From: Mauremys mutica
Taxonomy: Eukaryota > Chordata > Testudines > Geoemydidae
Assembly (NCBI RefSeq): GCF_020497125.1
Contig: NC_059089.1
Span: 28,166,282-28,230,281, forward strand
Direction of reading: 5' to 3'
DNA length: 64,000 bases
Shown here: positions 50,040-62,342 of the stretch, one piece after another
Layout of the letters: every line of letters begins with the position of its first letter
Numbering within the stretch: the stretch's first letter is position 1
Notes under the pieces: model-generated
What the model was told of the DNA's origin: nothing
Seen by the model: only the letters and a program-made list of their open reading frames with translations
The model's database searches: none
Program-made: the position numbers and the translations under genes

Positions 50040-50130
50040 TGGTGGCACCCAAAAATTCCTGTTGGAACTGGAGCTCCATTGTGCTGGATACGATACAAGC
50101 GTAGGAAAGAGACCATCCCTACCTGAAGCC
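50040..50130 (-). repeat. Diverged MIR-like tail fragment
   Basis: GGAGCTCCATTGTGCTGGATACG and GACCATCCCTACCTGAAG follow the order of the tail words in the copy at 48460-48706. Very diverged. A second similar patch may lie at 50165-50215. Confidence 0.35.
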
Positions 50131-50299
50131 TACATGATTGTTATTTCTTTATCTAAAGGACACCAGGTGCTACCCAGAAGAAGAGCCCCTGCCTAGAAGA
50201 ACGTACAGTCCAGATGAAAATAGCTCACTGTACAGAATCAGACTCTAGATGTCATAGTGGCAAAAATGTGTTTTCATCTGTGTGGCCTTAGGTGTCAGG

Positions 50300-50455
50300 G
50301 AAACAGGGTGATCTAGTGGGCAGAGCACTGGACTGGGAGTCCAGGGACCTGGGTTCTAGTCCTGGCTTTGTTCCTGGCCTGGGCCAGTCACGTCCCCTTT
50401 CTGTGCCCAGTTTCCTGTCTGTAAAATGGGGATAATGACACTGCCCTCATATGTT
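50300..50455 (+). repeat. MIR-like SINE, 5' half
   Basis: GTGGGCAGAGCACTGGACTG, GGGACCTGGGTTCTAGTCC, CAGTTTCCTGTCTGTAAAATG and GGGGATAATGACACTG are all hallmark MIR words in the correct order. The GTTCTAGTCC segment sits at the tRNA B-box position. The tail is missing. Confidence 0.8.
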
Positions 50456-50749
50456 CAGTGCTACGAGATCCCCTGATAGAAGCGCCTTTGTCAGAGGTAA
50501 GCAGCGTGATGTTATCAGCAGAGTTCTCCCTTAACCGGCCTCTCAGACACTCAGCCAGGGCATGTGGCATGTCAGGAGAAGTGGCCAGGGCCCAGACATT
50601 GGGTTTCTAGAGTACAGAATAACACTGGCCTGTTAACAATGTCTCAGTGCAAATCCAGCCTCTCCCCTGGCAAGCACACAGATTAGTAAATCTGCCCCGG
50701 CCCTGTTTGGGGAGGCTGAGGAAATGTGGGGCCAGGTCTGCCTTCCATG

Positions 50750-52111
50750 AAAAGTCATGGGAGAGATTCCAGAGGGCTGGAAAATGGCTAATATAGTGCC
50801 CATCTGTAAAAAGGGGAATAAGGACAATGCGGGGAATTACAGACCAGTCTTAAGCAATCAATTTGCAAACACCTAGAAGATAATAAGGTGATAAGTAACA
50901 GTCAGCATGGATTTGTCAAACCAACCTGAGAGCTTTCTTTCACAGGGTAACAAGCCTCGTGGATAGGGGGGAAGCGGTAGATGTGGTATATCTTGACTTT
51001 AGTAGGTTTCTGATACTGTCCCACATGACCGTCTCATAAACAAACTAGGGGAATGCAACCTAGCTGGAGCCACAATTAGGTGGGTGCATAACTGGTTGGA
51101 AAACCATTCCCAGAGAGTAGTTATTAGTGGTTCACAGTCATACTGGAAGGGCATAACGAGTGGGGTCCCGCAGGGATCAGTTCTGGGTCCGGTTCTGTTC
51201 AGTATCATCGTCAATGATTTAGATAATGGCATAGAGAGTACACTTATAAAGTTTGTGGATGATACCAAGCTGGGAGGGGTTGCAAGAGATTTGGAGGATA
51301 GGATTAAAATTCAAAATGATCTGGACAAACTGGAGAAATGGTCTGAAGTAAATAGGATGAAATTCAGTAAGGACAAATGCAAAGTACTCCACCTAGGAAG
51401 GAACAATCAGTTGCACACGTACAAAATGGGAAATGACTGCCTAGGAAGGAGCACTGCGGAAAGGGTATGGGGACCCTTAGTGGACCACAAGCTAAATATG
51501 AGTCAACATTGTAACACGGTTGCAAAAAAAGGTAACATCATTCTGGGATCTATCAGCAGGAGTGCCGTAAGCAAGACACGAGAAGTAATTCTGCCACTCT
51601 ACTCCGCACTGATTAGGCCTCAACTGGAGTATTGTGTATTTCAGGAAAGATGTGGACAAATTGGAGAAAATCCAGAAAAGAGCAACAAAAATGACTAAAG
51701 GTCTAGAAAACATGACCTATGAGGAAAGAGTGAAAAAATTGGGTTTGTTTAGTCTGGAGAAGAGTAGACTGAGAGGGGACATAACAGTTTTTAAGTTCAC
51801 AAAAGGTTGTTACAAGGAGGGAGAAAAATTGTTTTTCTTAACCTCTGAGGATCGGAAAAGAAGCAATGGGCTTGAATTGCAGAAAGGGAGGTTTAGGCTG
51901 GACATTAGGAAAACTTCCTAACTCTCAGGGTGGTTATGCACAGGAATAAATTGCCTAGGGAGGTTGTGGAATCTCTGGCATTGGAGATTTTTAAGCACAG
52001 GTTAGACAAACACCTGTCAGAGATGGTCTAGATAATACTTAGTCCGGCCATGAGTGCAGAGGACTGGACTAGACGACCTCTCGAGGTCCCTCCCAGTGCT
52101 ATGATTCTGTT
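50750..52111 (+). mobile_element. CR1 LINE relic with reverse-transcriptase core
   Basis: This is the longest LINE piece in the window. From about 50750 the sequence follows CR1 ORF2, with frame breaks before 51084. A frame at 51084-51698 (204 residues) shows the RT block GVPQGSVLGPVLFSIIVNDL and the catalytic-site segment FVDDTKLGG, then RMKFSKDKCKVLHLGRNN. A second frame at 51634-51921 continues with [19 protein letters not shown]. The stops and frameshifts make it a pseudogene. The 3' end at about 52070-52111 has CTAGACGACCTCTCGAGGTC and a GCTATGATTCTG terminus. The Asp-Asp pair is intact here, unlike the LTR-interrupted copies. Confidence 0.92.
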
Positions 52112-53424
52112 CTGCCTTCAGAGGTGGGTTTAGCATGGGGATGGCTGTTTGCACTCAGACCCCTCCAGCACCGGTCCTAGGCCAGTGGAGCCGCAGGGTG
52201 CTCCCGAGCTCTGTGCTGCATGCTGCGTGCTGCGTGCTCTCAGGTGTTAACAGAACTCACTCCCCAGCGTATGGGCCCATACATCCCAGGCTCCAACCCG
52301 CTGGGCCCCTGGGCTTGGCCTAACCCTAGAGCCCAGCGAGGAGCTTCAGCGCTCCTGCGCATAGGCATTCTCCGCCCATGTTGGTCCTTGGCTGGAGCTG
52401 GCCCAGCTGCTAGCTCATTGGCAGGTCCGGTGATGGCATCGTTGCCAAGGGGATGTTAACGACTCCCCTCTCCAGCAGCACAGGCCCATACTGGTGCATA
52501 GATTGGGCAGGCCACGGACAAGCAGGGGAGGAGATTTAAGTATCCCTTGCCTTTTGGGCCATGACTAGTGTCCTTTTAGCACCAGGCCCTGTGCATCTGC
52601 TGGTAGCTCTGGATGGAAGGAGCCATAGCCCCACCTGTTCCATCCCTTGCCCCATGCTAGGAACATCCACCACTCCAACAAGTACAGCTAGAAATGAGTC
52701 TGGGTACCTATGGATCCTCCCTGCCCCTTCACCCCCTTAGCAGCCCCCCAGGGTCTCCAGGAGGGGTCTCCCACCCAGCAGCTTGGAGAGGGGGGTACTT
52801 GTGGCCTGTTGCCCCAGTTCTGAGCACTCCTCATCAATGGGGTCTCTGCCGAGAGGAGCAGGCTGCAGATCTGCCTTTATGACCCGTGAGTCAGGGTCAA
52901 GAGGAAGGGGCGTGGAGCCATCCCGTGGGATTGATGCAGAGGGTTCAGTAGAGCTGGGCCAGTCCCCCAGCGCTGGGCATGCCCAGTTGTACGAACCCGG
53001 GAACACCCCCACCAACACTGCAATAAGCAGCATGGCTGAGCTCTGAGCCCGTGGAATAAACAAACCACAGAGCCCAGTCAGGAAGAACCGGCGAGCACAG
53101 TCGAGAGCGAAACCTGTGCGTAGGTGCTTTTCCAAATGGAGCCGTCCTGCTGCCTTCATGTTCACAAATGACCCATTGGGTGTGTAAATGTGAGTGGCTC
53201 CACTGCACAGACACCACAGCGACGTAGATGCAGGGCCGTAGTTAGAACTGGGCAGCTATCTCCACACAGCTTCCAGGCACAGCTGCTTCCACACACATTT
53301 CAATTTGCTTCATATCAGTGCTGGCTTCCTCCAGATATCCCAGTGAAGGAGTCGATTGGCTCGAGTGCCTGTGGAAACAGCCCTACACTGCCTGGTTGGG
53401 TTTTCTCATGATAGGACCGGCATG

Positions 53425-53478
53425 GCCAGGGCCAAGCTGTGCTCGGGGCTGTACAGACACATAGTAAGAGACACTGTC
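53425..53478 (-). repeat. MIR-like tail fragment
   Basis: CTCGGGGCTGTACAGACAC and ATAGTAAGAGACACTGTC match the MIR-like tail (ACACATAGTAAGAGACAGTCC type). Short fragment. Confidence 0.5.
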
Positions 53479-54579
53479 ATGTCATAGGGAGGAGCCGCGC
53501 ACACGCGAGATACAGACTAAGAACTAGCTTCAGACAGTGCCTGGCAAATACCTGGGCTGAGGGGAAATTCCCATGTGAGCATAAACTGGCTGACAGTGTG
53601 CGACCAAAGAGCCTAAATCGTTCGGCTCGCCCCACGCGCCGTGGGTCACTGGCTGAGTGCTGCTGGCAGCCAGACGCCTGGGAGAAGTGGGGTTTGTGGG
53701 ATGAAGGTTTAGGGCCTTTCCCAAGGTTAGCTCCTCTGTTGGACCATGCTGTGAGTCTCCTGCCCTCAGCTGCGCATCCTGCCTGTCACGAGGCTGGTTC
53801 ATTCGCCTGAGGAGCTGTGCCCATCATGTGTTCCAGGCCCCATCACCTCAGCAGCATGTCCCACATTGGTTCCACATCTGCGTTTGCCAGAGGGAGGGCC
53901 GGCGAGGCCAGCAGCCCATAGACCATGGGGGGGTGCCGCCGGGGCAGCCGTCCCAGAGTCGTTCAGAGGGGCTGTCTCAGGGAACGGGGAGCCGCCGTTC
54001 ATGCAGGCTCCCTGCTGTCGTGAGCTGGGGGCGTGAAAGGCACGATCCACCCGGAAACGTAGCCCAGAGCCAGGTGTGAGGAATCGAGCTGCAGTTTGGT
54101 GGTTTCAGTGACCATTATCCCTGCGCTTCCTGGGGCAGGGAAGGGGCTGGGGGGCTTTCTCAGCTGAGCTCACCCACCAGTGTCACAGCAGGGAGAAGGC
54201 TTTAATGAGTGGGGAAAACCTGCTTTAATTGTCAGACCCCAATCGCCCATGTCAGTGCCCTCGGCTCTGCTCCCAGGCTGTTACTGGCCGTGGCGAATGG
54301 CTTTCGCGGCTGTGCTGGGGACCTAGCTGTGTGCTTCGCCTGTGGCAGTCACGCGTGCTAGTCAGGGCCGAGGTTATTTACTGAGCAGTGATAGTGACGG
54401 GTCAGTTTCAATGATTCCGTATTTCCTCCTTGGCCGCAGTAGAGGGACTGCTTGAGCTGTGTAACTAGGTGCCCGGGGCAAAGGGGGCGTTTGCTCTGGA
54501 CTAGGAGGTCCGGAATGGCTTCTTCAGCATCTGCTTATTTGGTTACTTTGGAGGAGAGGGTGTGACCGACCCTAGTGAC

Positions 54580-54675
54580 CAGAGCTAGGGCCAGGGCCAG
54601 GGGAAGGGGAGTCAGGACTCCTGGTTCTAGTCCTAACTGCCACTAGGGTACGTCACGTATTCGCTGTGTGCTGCG
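54580..54675 (+). repeat. MIR-like SINE fragment
   Basis: GGAGTCAGGACTCCTGGTTC, TAGTCCTAACTGCCACTAG and GTGTGCTGCGTTTTTCCC resemble the MIR head and core (GACTCCTGGGTTCTA, CTGCCACT). Diverged. Confidence 0.5.
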
Positions 54676-56313
54676 TTTTTCCCATGTGTCCAGCTGGCGT
54701 GATCGTTCTTATGCCACTTAACTAATTGCAATTATCTGGCAATCCTGGGCTGAAAGATGCCGCAGAAGAGCAAAATATTTCAGTCTCGATGAAAGAGCAC
54801 GTGCTCAGTTGATTGGTATTGGAAGTGTGTGAGCCACGATTTGCCACACGATGGCAGTGTTACCCTGCACTTACAGCTCTTCTCAGTGAAACCTCTAAGC
54901 ACTAATGGTCAGGCACAGGGCATTTCCTGGGGATTAATGCTGCCTGGGAGGAGCTGATGGCCAGAGGTTCATTGGGGGATCCCAGCCAGCCATAAATCCT
55001 CAGGAAAAGCCCTGGGCTGTGGCTGTTATTGCTGTTGGAAGATGGATTTCTGGCAGGGAAGCGCTGTGTCCTTTGGTTTGTGCAGGCAGGGCATCTCTGG
55101 AGACAAATGCTCTGGTCACGAGCCAGCCGGCCAGGCGGAATCCTGCTGAAAGTCACGCTGGGTGTCAGAGCGAATCACTGCCCAGAAAAGGCCTCGGGAG
55201 CTGACGTTAGAAAGTGGCTTTTTGCAGGGTACCCTGAGTTCTGCCGCACCCAGCCAGGGTCGGTCCTGTTCTCGGGGGAAATCAATGGCAAAGCTCTCCA
55301 GGGGCCCCCTGCACAGAAGTGCGCTAGCTTCATATGAGGTTTGATTTTCCACATGGACACTCTTTTGTTCTGGCTTAAACCCAGTTTATTTCTGTTTATT
55401 TTAAATCAATTAGGAACCAGTTTAAGCTCAACTGAAATAAGTCCCACTCGGGGTGAAATAAAAGCGTCTACTTGCGGGATTGCACCATCTAACTAAACTA
55501 GTTTAATTAAACTGGGGCAAGTTTGTGTACCCACTCCCTGAGAGGAGAAATATTTCTCCCAGCTGCTTTACGTGATAGATAATATGTTCCAATTTATCTC
55601 AGCACAAGGAGCTACTTAACCTGGAGGAAGGAATTCCCTGCATCCCCACTGATAGTGCTCCTGCTGGTTCCACTGGCCACACCAGCATCACTCTGGGAGC
55701 TTGGCTATGGACCAGTGCTTGGAAATGCTAAAGAGCATTTGTTCCCACTAACTGAGAATTGCTTTTCCATTTATTCTCTAGCACAGGTCTGGATTATAAT
55801 CTTACACTTTTAACAAAACTGAGTTGTTGGAGGAAAAGCGAAAGAATCAGCAGGGCTTGGGACACACCCCTGCTTTCCCTCAATGAATGTTGTGCCGAGT
55901 ATTGAGCTGGCAGCAGATAGCAATGCTACAGACTGAAAGGGCCGGTTTGTAGTGGAAGAGGCAGCAAGTGTGACCCTTTGCTGCATCCTGTAGTGGCCTC
56001 CTCTGACCAGTGCACTGGGCAGCGCTGGTGGGAGCAGGGCTGTGGGCAGGCTGGGGAGAGCTCTGGGCAGAACACAGAGGGGCTTGGGCGCGTGCATGGA
56101 GCCGAGAGGCACAGTGCTCACCCAGGTACAATGTGTCGCTCTGTGTAAACAGCTCTGGGTGCCGCACCAGGGAGCAGGGCATGTCCCATTTTACCCTGCA
56201 CCGGATGGCGAGAAGGGTGGGTCTGAGCCCAGAGCTCCGCGTAGTGCTAGTGCCGCAGCTTTAGCCCACTCCCTTGCAGCGTTGTCACTCTCTCTTTCTG
56301 TTCTGCTCTCTAG

Positions 56314-56400
56314 TATGACTACAGCTTCAGGACAGAGCAAAGTGCGGCTGCCCGGCTGCCCCCCAGCCCCACTAGATGTCAGCAGATGCCACAGTCCTGA
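56314..56400 (+). CDS. MVB12B: MVB12B terminal coding exon, UMA end and C-terminal tail
   Basis: After a strong pyrimidine tract and TCTAG, phase 0, 28 codons and TGA at 56398-56400 are read. The protein starts YDYSFRTEQSAAARLPPSP and ends TRCQQMPQS. The YSFRTEQSAAARLPPSPTRCQQ tail is diagnostic of MVB12B; human differs only slightly as I remember it (for example EYEY for EYDY, QIPQS for QMPQS). The first part completes the UMA domain, and the PPSPTR stretch is a likely proline-directed phosphorylation site. Longer open frames over the same bases in other phases (for example 56042-56521) are shadows. Confidence 0.97.
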   Translation, partial: YDYSFRTEQSAAARLPPSPTRCQQMPQS

Positions 56401-57759
56401 GGAGCGAGGGAAGGCCGGCTCCCTGGAGACGCGGCGCGTGCGCACAGATACTACTGATGGCAGGCGAGCCCTGATGAGCAGTGTTACTGGAACCCTTCTC
56501 GGCAGAGGGACACTTTTCTAACGACTTGCCTTCCTTCCTGCGCTTTCCCCCATCATTTTGTACATGTTGTTTCTGAGATTTGGACTGTGTTAACCCTTTC
56601 TGCCAGGCGCCCTCACCCCTTAGCCCTGCTGGGGCAATTCCTTGTCAGGAGTCCCTTAGTCAGAGCTTGACAGATGGCTTCCTCCGTTCTTACTGCTTTA
56701 TAGCACCTGCTGATCTGGAGAGAAATGCTGCAAGCCATGAGCCCCGGCTTGTGGGAATCTGGAGAGATTCCCAGCAGTGAGCCCTGCTAGGATAGAGTGT
56801 TTTGGGAAATGAGGCTAAAAATATAGCCAGTTAGTCCACAACTCACAAAATGCACCAGCTTAGACTGGGAACTGCCCCAGCTGCCCCTCTCAGTACAGCA
56901 GGTTCTCTGGTTTGTGCAGGGTCAGCGGTCCGGGGCCCGTTCAAGCCCTTAGATTAGCAAGCTAACCCTGAGTAATGGTAAACCCTTCATCTGCCTCTCC
57001 AAGTCGACTGCCCAACAGCTCGCTCGTGGCCAGGATACACCTGAGACCTTAATGGTTTTTGTTACTTTCAGCTCACGTAGCCAGGGTCACTCGCTCAGTT
57101 CCACTTAGGGCTCTCTCCCAAGTCACTGGCAAAATGGAGTAGCTCGAAGAGCACAGGGATCTCAGTGGCGCCTCTCCCTGGCACAAAGGCTGCGTGTCCA
57201 TTGCCTGGAAGTAGAGGATCGTGGCAAATGTTGCGTAGCTCTCTCTGGCCTATGGAGAGCAAGCCTGCCAGACCTCTGCAATGCCATCCTGACTTCTCCC
57301 AGCCACCCGGAAGCTTTGCCATGGCACCTGCCCATAAAGTGCGCATTGGAACCTGCCAGTTACTTTGGCAGTTTTCAAACATTTGCCCCTGCTGGCTGCT
57401 AAAAGGAAAGAGATTTGTGCGCCCTGTCCCTGCACACTGCTGCACTCGGGGAGGGAAATGCTAAAGCCTGATCATGTTGGACAAGGCTGAGATAATTCCA
57501 CTGGGCAAGTGTCTGATGCATTAAACCCTGACCTCAGCATGCTCACAAGTGGTGTCCCTGGCTCACTCCTGAGTCAAATGCATGTCTTGGTGAAGTCTGT
57601 TGCTGTAATAAGTTCTTTAGAAGCATTCATCTGAGCTCTGTGCTGCTTTTCAAGTCTGCTGTGGACAAAACTACGTTACAGCAGCGAAATGGCATTTTTT
57701 AAAAGTAAGTGTTAAAGTGTGCAACTTTTTGTATTGTAAAAGACAGATTGTCTAACCCT

Positions 57760-57765
57760 ATTAAA
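57760..57765 (+). terminator. MVB12B: Possible proximal polyadenylation signal ATTAAA
   Basis: ATTAAA in an AU-rich context about 1.36 kb after the stop, with TTTTTGTATTGTA upstream and GTATTGTAGCTCTGGGTTTGGG downstream as a possible GU-rich element. It would give a short 3' UTR. Confidence 0.4.
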
Positions 57766-57920
57766 ATGCAATTGCCATAGTAACAAATACTGGTATTGTA
57801 GCTCTGGGTTTGGGTTATTCGGACCCGCTTTGCACTGCTTTTGACTTTCCTGAGTTCTCTAGTCTAATGGAATGTTGACTAATAGTAGGTTTTGTACTGT
57901 TGGTTTGTGTATTTTGTATT

Positions 57921-57928
57921 TGTACATA
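57921..57928 (+). promoter_or_regulatory. Pumilio-type motif TGTACATA in the 3' UTR
   Basis: It matches the PUM consensus UGUANAUA exactly and lies in an AU-rich stretch between the proximal and distal polyadenylation signals, so only the long mRNA form would carry it. Binding is inferred. Confidence 0.35.
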
Positions 57929-58541
57929 TGTAAAATATTTCTTGTCAAATGATCCATTTCTGGTTTCAAAGCACTGTACCATGTTTCTGGGGCGAAATAA
58001 GTGCAAAACACCATAGCATTCTGGGTAGAACCCGATTCAGGTTCTCTGCTTTGACTCTCCAGACCAGTCTCTCTTTTACTGACTGCCTCTTAGAGACCAG
58101 CTCTGTTGTTGGAAGAATGGGCGTATATGGTTATAAAAGGGTCAGGTCTGAGCACAAGATTTAAGGCCTGTAATATTTGGCATCAGCTGTGTAGGCCTGG
58201 GTGACTCCCAGAAGGTGCTCCTTTCCTTTAGGGTTCCAAAGTGGCTTTTAGTTCTTATTTTCTGCTGCAGGAAAGCAAAGCCAGCCTTTACTGCCAAGCT
58301 TCACAGAGGCTAGATTGATGGTGCTGACATCAACCAATGAACATATCACGGAAGCTAGCGCAGTCAGCCTGGTCATTCTGCTCAGGTTCACTTGAAGTTC
58401 AAACTCACTCCATACTGCAGTCGTTTGTCCATCCCATCCATCTCTTGTGTTTCCGACCTTTCAGCTGTCTGTAACTTGTCCTGTAGTTCATTGTAGATCA
58501 ATTTGTAGCTCCCTCCTTGGCTGAGGGCAGCTTTGTGGATG

Positions 58542-58760
58542 TATCAGTGAGTAGGCGTGTTAGACTGTATCCACCAAAACAACGAGTCTGGTGGCACCTT
58601 AAAGACTAACAGATTTATTTGGGCATAAGCTTTTGTAGGTAAAAAACCTCACTTCTTCAGATGCATCTGAGGAAGTGGGGTTTTTTACCCTCAAAAGTTT
58701 ATGCCCAAATAAATCTGTTAGTCTTTAAGGTGCCACCAGACTCCTTGTTGTTTTTGTGGA
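58542..58760. mobile_element. Inverted dimer of a diverged GTGGCACC retroposon in the 3' UTR
   Basis: The left arm starts TATCAGTGAGTAGGCGTG and runs through GTCTGGTGGCACCTTAAAG and CAGATTTATTTGGGCATAAG. The right arm is its reverse complement, ending CTTGTTGTTTTTGTGGAC. Arms of about 85 bp pair around the palindromic centre AGATGCATCT at about 58660-58669, with few mismatches. This subfamily (AAAGACTAACAGATTTATTTG) differs from the TATAGACTAACAGACGT subfamily of the other three copies. No clear target duplication. In an mRNA it would form a long double-stranded hairpin. Confidence 0.75.
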
Positions 58761-61700
58761 CATAGTAACAGGTAGGTCAAGGTTTTCTGCAATGTTGGTC
58801 CTAGCCTAAGGATGATAGTTAGTGTCACAGAGCTGCCCCTCCCTATACGCTGAAGCTGGAGAATTAGGAGCTTCAGATTTAACAGCAGGATAGCTAGTGT
58901 GGTCCGGAGTTCTGCCATATAGGTCTACCAGATGAAGGTGGAGCGTCTCCTGTGGGAGCTGTCATCCCAATGGACAGTTTCTTCTCATTCCAGGGCAGGC
59001 CAGACCCAGCTGCTCCATTGTAGACACGTTTCAGTGGGCAGCAGAGGCTGCTAAGAACAGGCCAATGGCCCCGTTGGTTGGACAAAGCTTGGGTACTCCT
59101 GCTCTAAATCAGAGCTAAGCCAATATCTGTGATTATCAAACGCCTATCGATACTTGGGGCCACAGAGCATTTTCTTGGCACCCTTAGGAATTTCTGTCAG
59201 AGGCTGCAGCATTTGATTCAGCAGACTGAGCTGTGGAAACCACCCAGCTTTGGTGAAGCTGAAATGTTGGGACTGCTTTTTAAAACCGATCTGGAGCTTT
59301 GCCATCCTGTTTGTGGGAGTAGGTTAAAGTGCATCAGTAGCTCTTCGCTCTCAGAAACTTGAGTTGATGCTATAAGCAGCTTAGCAACAGTGACAGTGCA
59401 TTTGTCCTCAGCACCTTCTGAGAGACGATACACACACGACACATGCCAAACTCTGGATCGCTCCAGGTGTTCACAGAGTGTCTAACTGGGACAAGGATTT
59501 GTTCAATGGAGGCTTCCTCCTCCCCTCCCTCTCCCAGCCCTTGCAGAGCTGTTTCAAAGCTGTTTCTCTGCAAAGAAAGGCTGAAAATGAACATTTGACC
59601 TTTACATTTGTGCTTGTGCAGTTTGCCAGTGACATGTCTGAGATTTTCTGTGCCATAGGCTTGGCCTGCACAAGAGTGTAGGGCAAATGGGGTGTGTTGG
59701 GTCAGGATCCATGGATGCTTGGTCAGAACTTCTCGTGCACTCTCAGGCCTGCTTGGATGGCTGTGAGTATTTCCTTAGGCAAGAGGGCTGAGAGTGCAAT
59801 GCAGCAGATTGACGATAGTGCAAGTGATTTCCTTTGGAACTCATTAGCTATGGGGTGCTCCCCCCCCCCCGTCTTTGCAGGCATCACATCAGTATTTCAA
59901 TAGGCAGGTTTTAATTACTGAACTGTAATTTTCTTCTTCAAAATAACTCCATGCCGGGCTGGCCCTGGTTCCTAGTGGTTACTGCCTTCCACTGCCAAGT
60001 GGATTTCCCATTACGTGTCTTACTCCCCACCCAAGGTGTGAGTTCTCCAGCATTGGCCCGTGCAGTCCCAGAGGAGGGAGTGTGTCCGCTGCTCTGCACT
60101 AGCCCTGAGATTGAGATAGGAGTGGCTGCAGAGGGGTCATGACCGGGCCTCCTTGACAGAAGGTGTGGGGGTGAGTGGATGTAAAACAGAAGGGCTGATT
60201 CCTCCTACCTGTAACAAGTATGTCTTGGTCAGCCCACGTCTTTCCCCAGAGCAAGCTAAGGAGTGTGCAGCTTCCACTTGGAAAAAGAAGAAATTACTTT
60301 GCCAAATAATCATGAAATCTCCTGACACTGCTGAGGAGACAGTGCTGGGGAAGTGGTGGCTTGCTTACAGTCAGATGAATTATTAACAGTGATGCACTGC
60401 CCTGGGATTTCCCAGGGTGATGCTCCCCTAGCAAAGGGCAGAACTGCAGCAATGTATGCGGATAGCTCCTGGGCCAGCCAGGGAACTAGATTGTGAAATC
60501 CCATGTAGTAGTAATAGAGAGGGACGGATTTATTCCCAGAGTGATGTAGCCTGTGAACATTGTGATAAATGCGTGTGGTTAATTAGCTGATACATTCCCT
60601 CATCACATAGCCATATTCATGTGGGATGAGACTGCTCCTAACCCTCCTTCCATTGCTGCGTCCCTTGCCAGGAGTTCGCTCTGAGCAGGTGCTTTGTAGG
60701 GACAGTCTGTTGTGACCCTGCCGTGCTAGTTAGAGATCAGTATTCTGTGGTGCTGAGTTTATTTGGGTTTTTCACCAGTCTTCTAATTTCTCAAAACTAA
60801 AACTATCAAAGACAGAAGAGGCTGAGCTGGTCTCAGTGGCCTCGGGCACAGCACTTCACAGTTTGTAGGCTTGTTGGCGGCGCCTCGGAGACCCCGTGAC
60901 CCGCCCCCACCCCTGTATCTCCAAAGGGGTGTTTAGCCTGAGAGAGGTAGGATTGGGTGTGGCTGGCAAAAGCCATTTCTCAGCCACTCTCCCCCAAGCA
61001 ACCTTTGTCTTCCTCTGCCCTTCCTCCCCTCTGGCCCACGCTCCCCTCACCTTTCCTTTTTTCCCAGGCCTCACCTGGCTGCATCTTCACACTCCACTTC
61101 TTGCGAATTAAATTTCTGTACAGATTGCTTAAGGAACTGGATGTTCTGCTGATCCCACGCTGTGGCCTGGTTTGTCCATCCCAGATATCTGCTCGCCTCA
61201 GTGCTGGGGCATGCATCTCACCAGCATTCAGCGGCAAGGTCCTGACTGGCGAGCTCAGCTTGGGCCAAGGGCAGCCATCTTGCTGGAAAGTGACATAATG
61301 CATGGGAGCTAGGGATAGAGATGGCGTGGAGCAGAGCTCCAAGCTGCTCTACGGGGGCGTTAAACCGCCTGAAGAACAACACTGAGGTTTGGTATTTAAA
61401 ATGGTTTTTTTAATAACTTCAAAGCCATTGTTGAATCTAATAGAACTGGATTTGTGGCCCCTTTCCCTGAGCTCCCAAGAGCTGAGTGCAAACAGCTCCA
61501 TAAGATGGCTGCCTCCTGCACTAGGCTTTACCCCTTTAAAAAAAAAATGAGCAACTGCCTTGGAGTGAGAGGAGCTTTGCTGGTGGATTCTCACTCCATG
61601 GAGCTGAGCAAAATAACTCCAGCTTTCCACGGGAGGAGAGAGGCCTTGTCCCCGACACTGACTCCTCCAGGATTTATGGTCCCCGTTATGAGTTTCACAT

Positions 61701-62336
61701 CATGCATATAGGGAAGCATCAGCCCTGTGCTGAGGGCCAGCAGCAGGCCAACATGTCCTCCAAATAGCTTAAGTGGGACATAAGTGATGCCTAAGTCTTC
61801 TCTGGATCCTCTGCATAGGGCTGAATTCTGCCCATCGCAGAGGGGGGGTGCATATCATTGTATTAACTATTACCTCAGCCTTTGAGCCTTGAAGAACCAC
61901 TTTAAGGTAAAGCTCTCTCTGTGGCAATGAAGAGAGAGGATAACAGGACACACTTCAACACTGGTAATTCTGAGCCATAAAAGTCGGACACGGTTGTCAA
62001 TAGGGGAAGTGTGCTGCTGCTCAATTTCATCTGTTCATTTGGTACAGGGAAACCAAACTGGTTGAATCTTTCTGGGTTGTTTGTTGTGAAACAAATTCCT
62101 AACAGCAGCAGTTTTAAATGTTGTGTCATAGAAATGGAAAAGAAAAACCTTTTATGCAGTTGTGAAATGTTTTTAAGATGCTGCATTTTTGTTGGGCTAT
62201 TGGAAGTGAATTTACTGTGCATTAACCTGATGAATGTTCTGACTTTTTATATTTATTTTAGATCACCCTCCTGTATTTTACAAAGGGAAGTTTCATTGTG
62301 TGATAACGTCGTCTGTATTCTTAATATAATTTGCTA

Positions 62337-62342
62337 AATAAA
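62337..62342 (+). terminator. MVB12B: Distal polyadenylation signal AATAAA
   Basis: AATAAA is preceded by a TGTA (62314-62317), the CFIm-type upstream motif, and followed by GTTTGTTTTAACTGG and a T-rich run at about 62373-62380. Cleavage would fall near 62355-62365. The strand fits MVB12B and no other + strand gene is visible. Another AATAAA near 62625 has weaker surroundings. Confidence 0.6.

Larger units (their letters stand above)
46386..56313 (+). other. MVB12B: Last intron of MVB12B (9.9 kb)
   Basis: It runs from donor GTAAGT to the acceptor tract CTGTTCTGCTCTCTAG. It contains MIR-like copies at 48460-48706, about 50040-50130, 50300-50455, 53425-53478 and 54580-54675, and a CR1 relic at 50750-52111. 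The part at 46.4-48.4 kb shows nothing recognisable. About 49.07-49.65 kb is AT-rich and looks like candidate conserved DNA. 52.1-54.1 kb is GC-rich with several long but unrecognisable open frames on both strands. 54.7-56.3 kb shows nothing recognisable. Confidence 0.88.

Noticed and set aside
51084..51698. 204-codon open frame with reverse-transcriptase motifs
   Set aside because: It is a CR1 ORF2 relic with frameshifts on both sides and a CR1 tail, not a host gene.
52130..54080. GC-rich stretch with many open frames, considered as a second gene or promoter
   Set aside because: Frames are on all strands without family resemblance or exon-like borders; no polyadenylation or start context supports a gene.
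56042..56521. 159-codon open frame over the last MVB12B exon
   Set aside because: Different phase from the conserved UMA and tail reading, and it spans the splice acceptor; a shadow of the real exon.
58960..59110. Possible further hAT end near GGGTACTCCTGCTC
   Set aside because: Only one end-like sequence and no partner terminus or duplication could be found.
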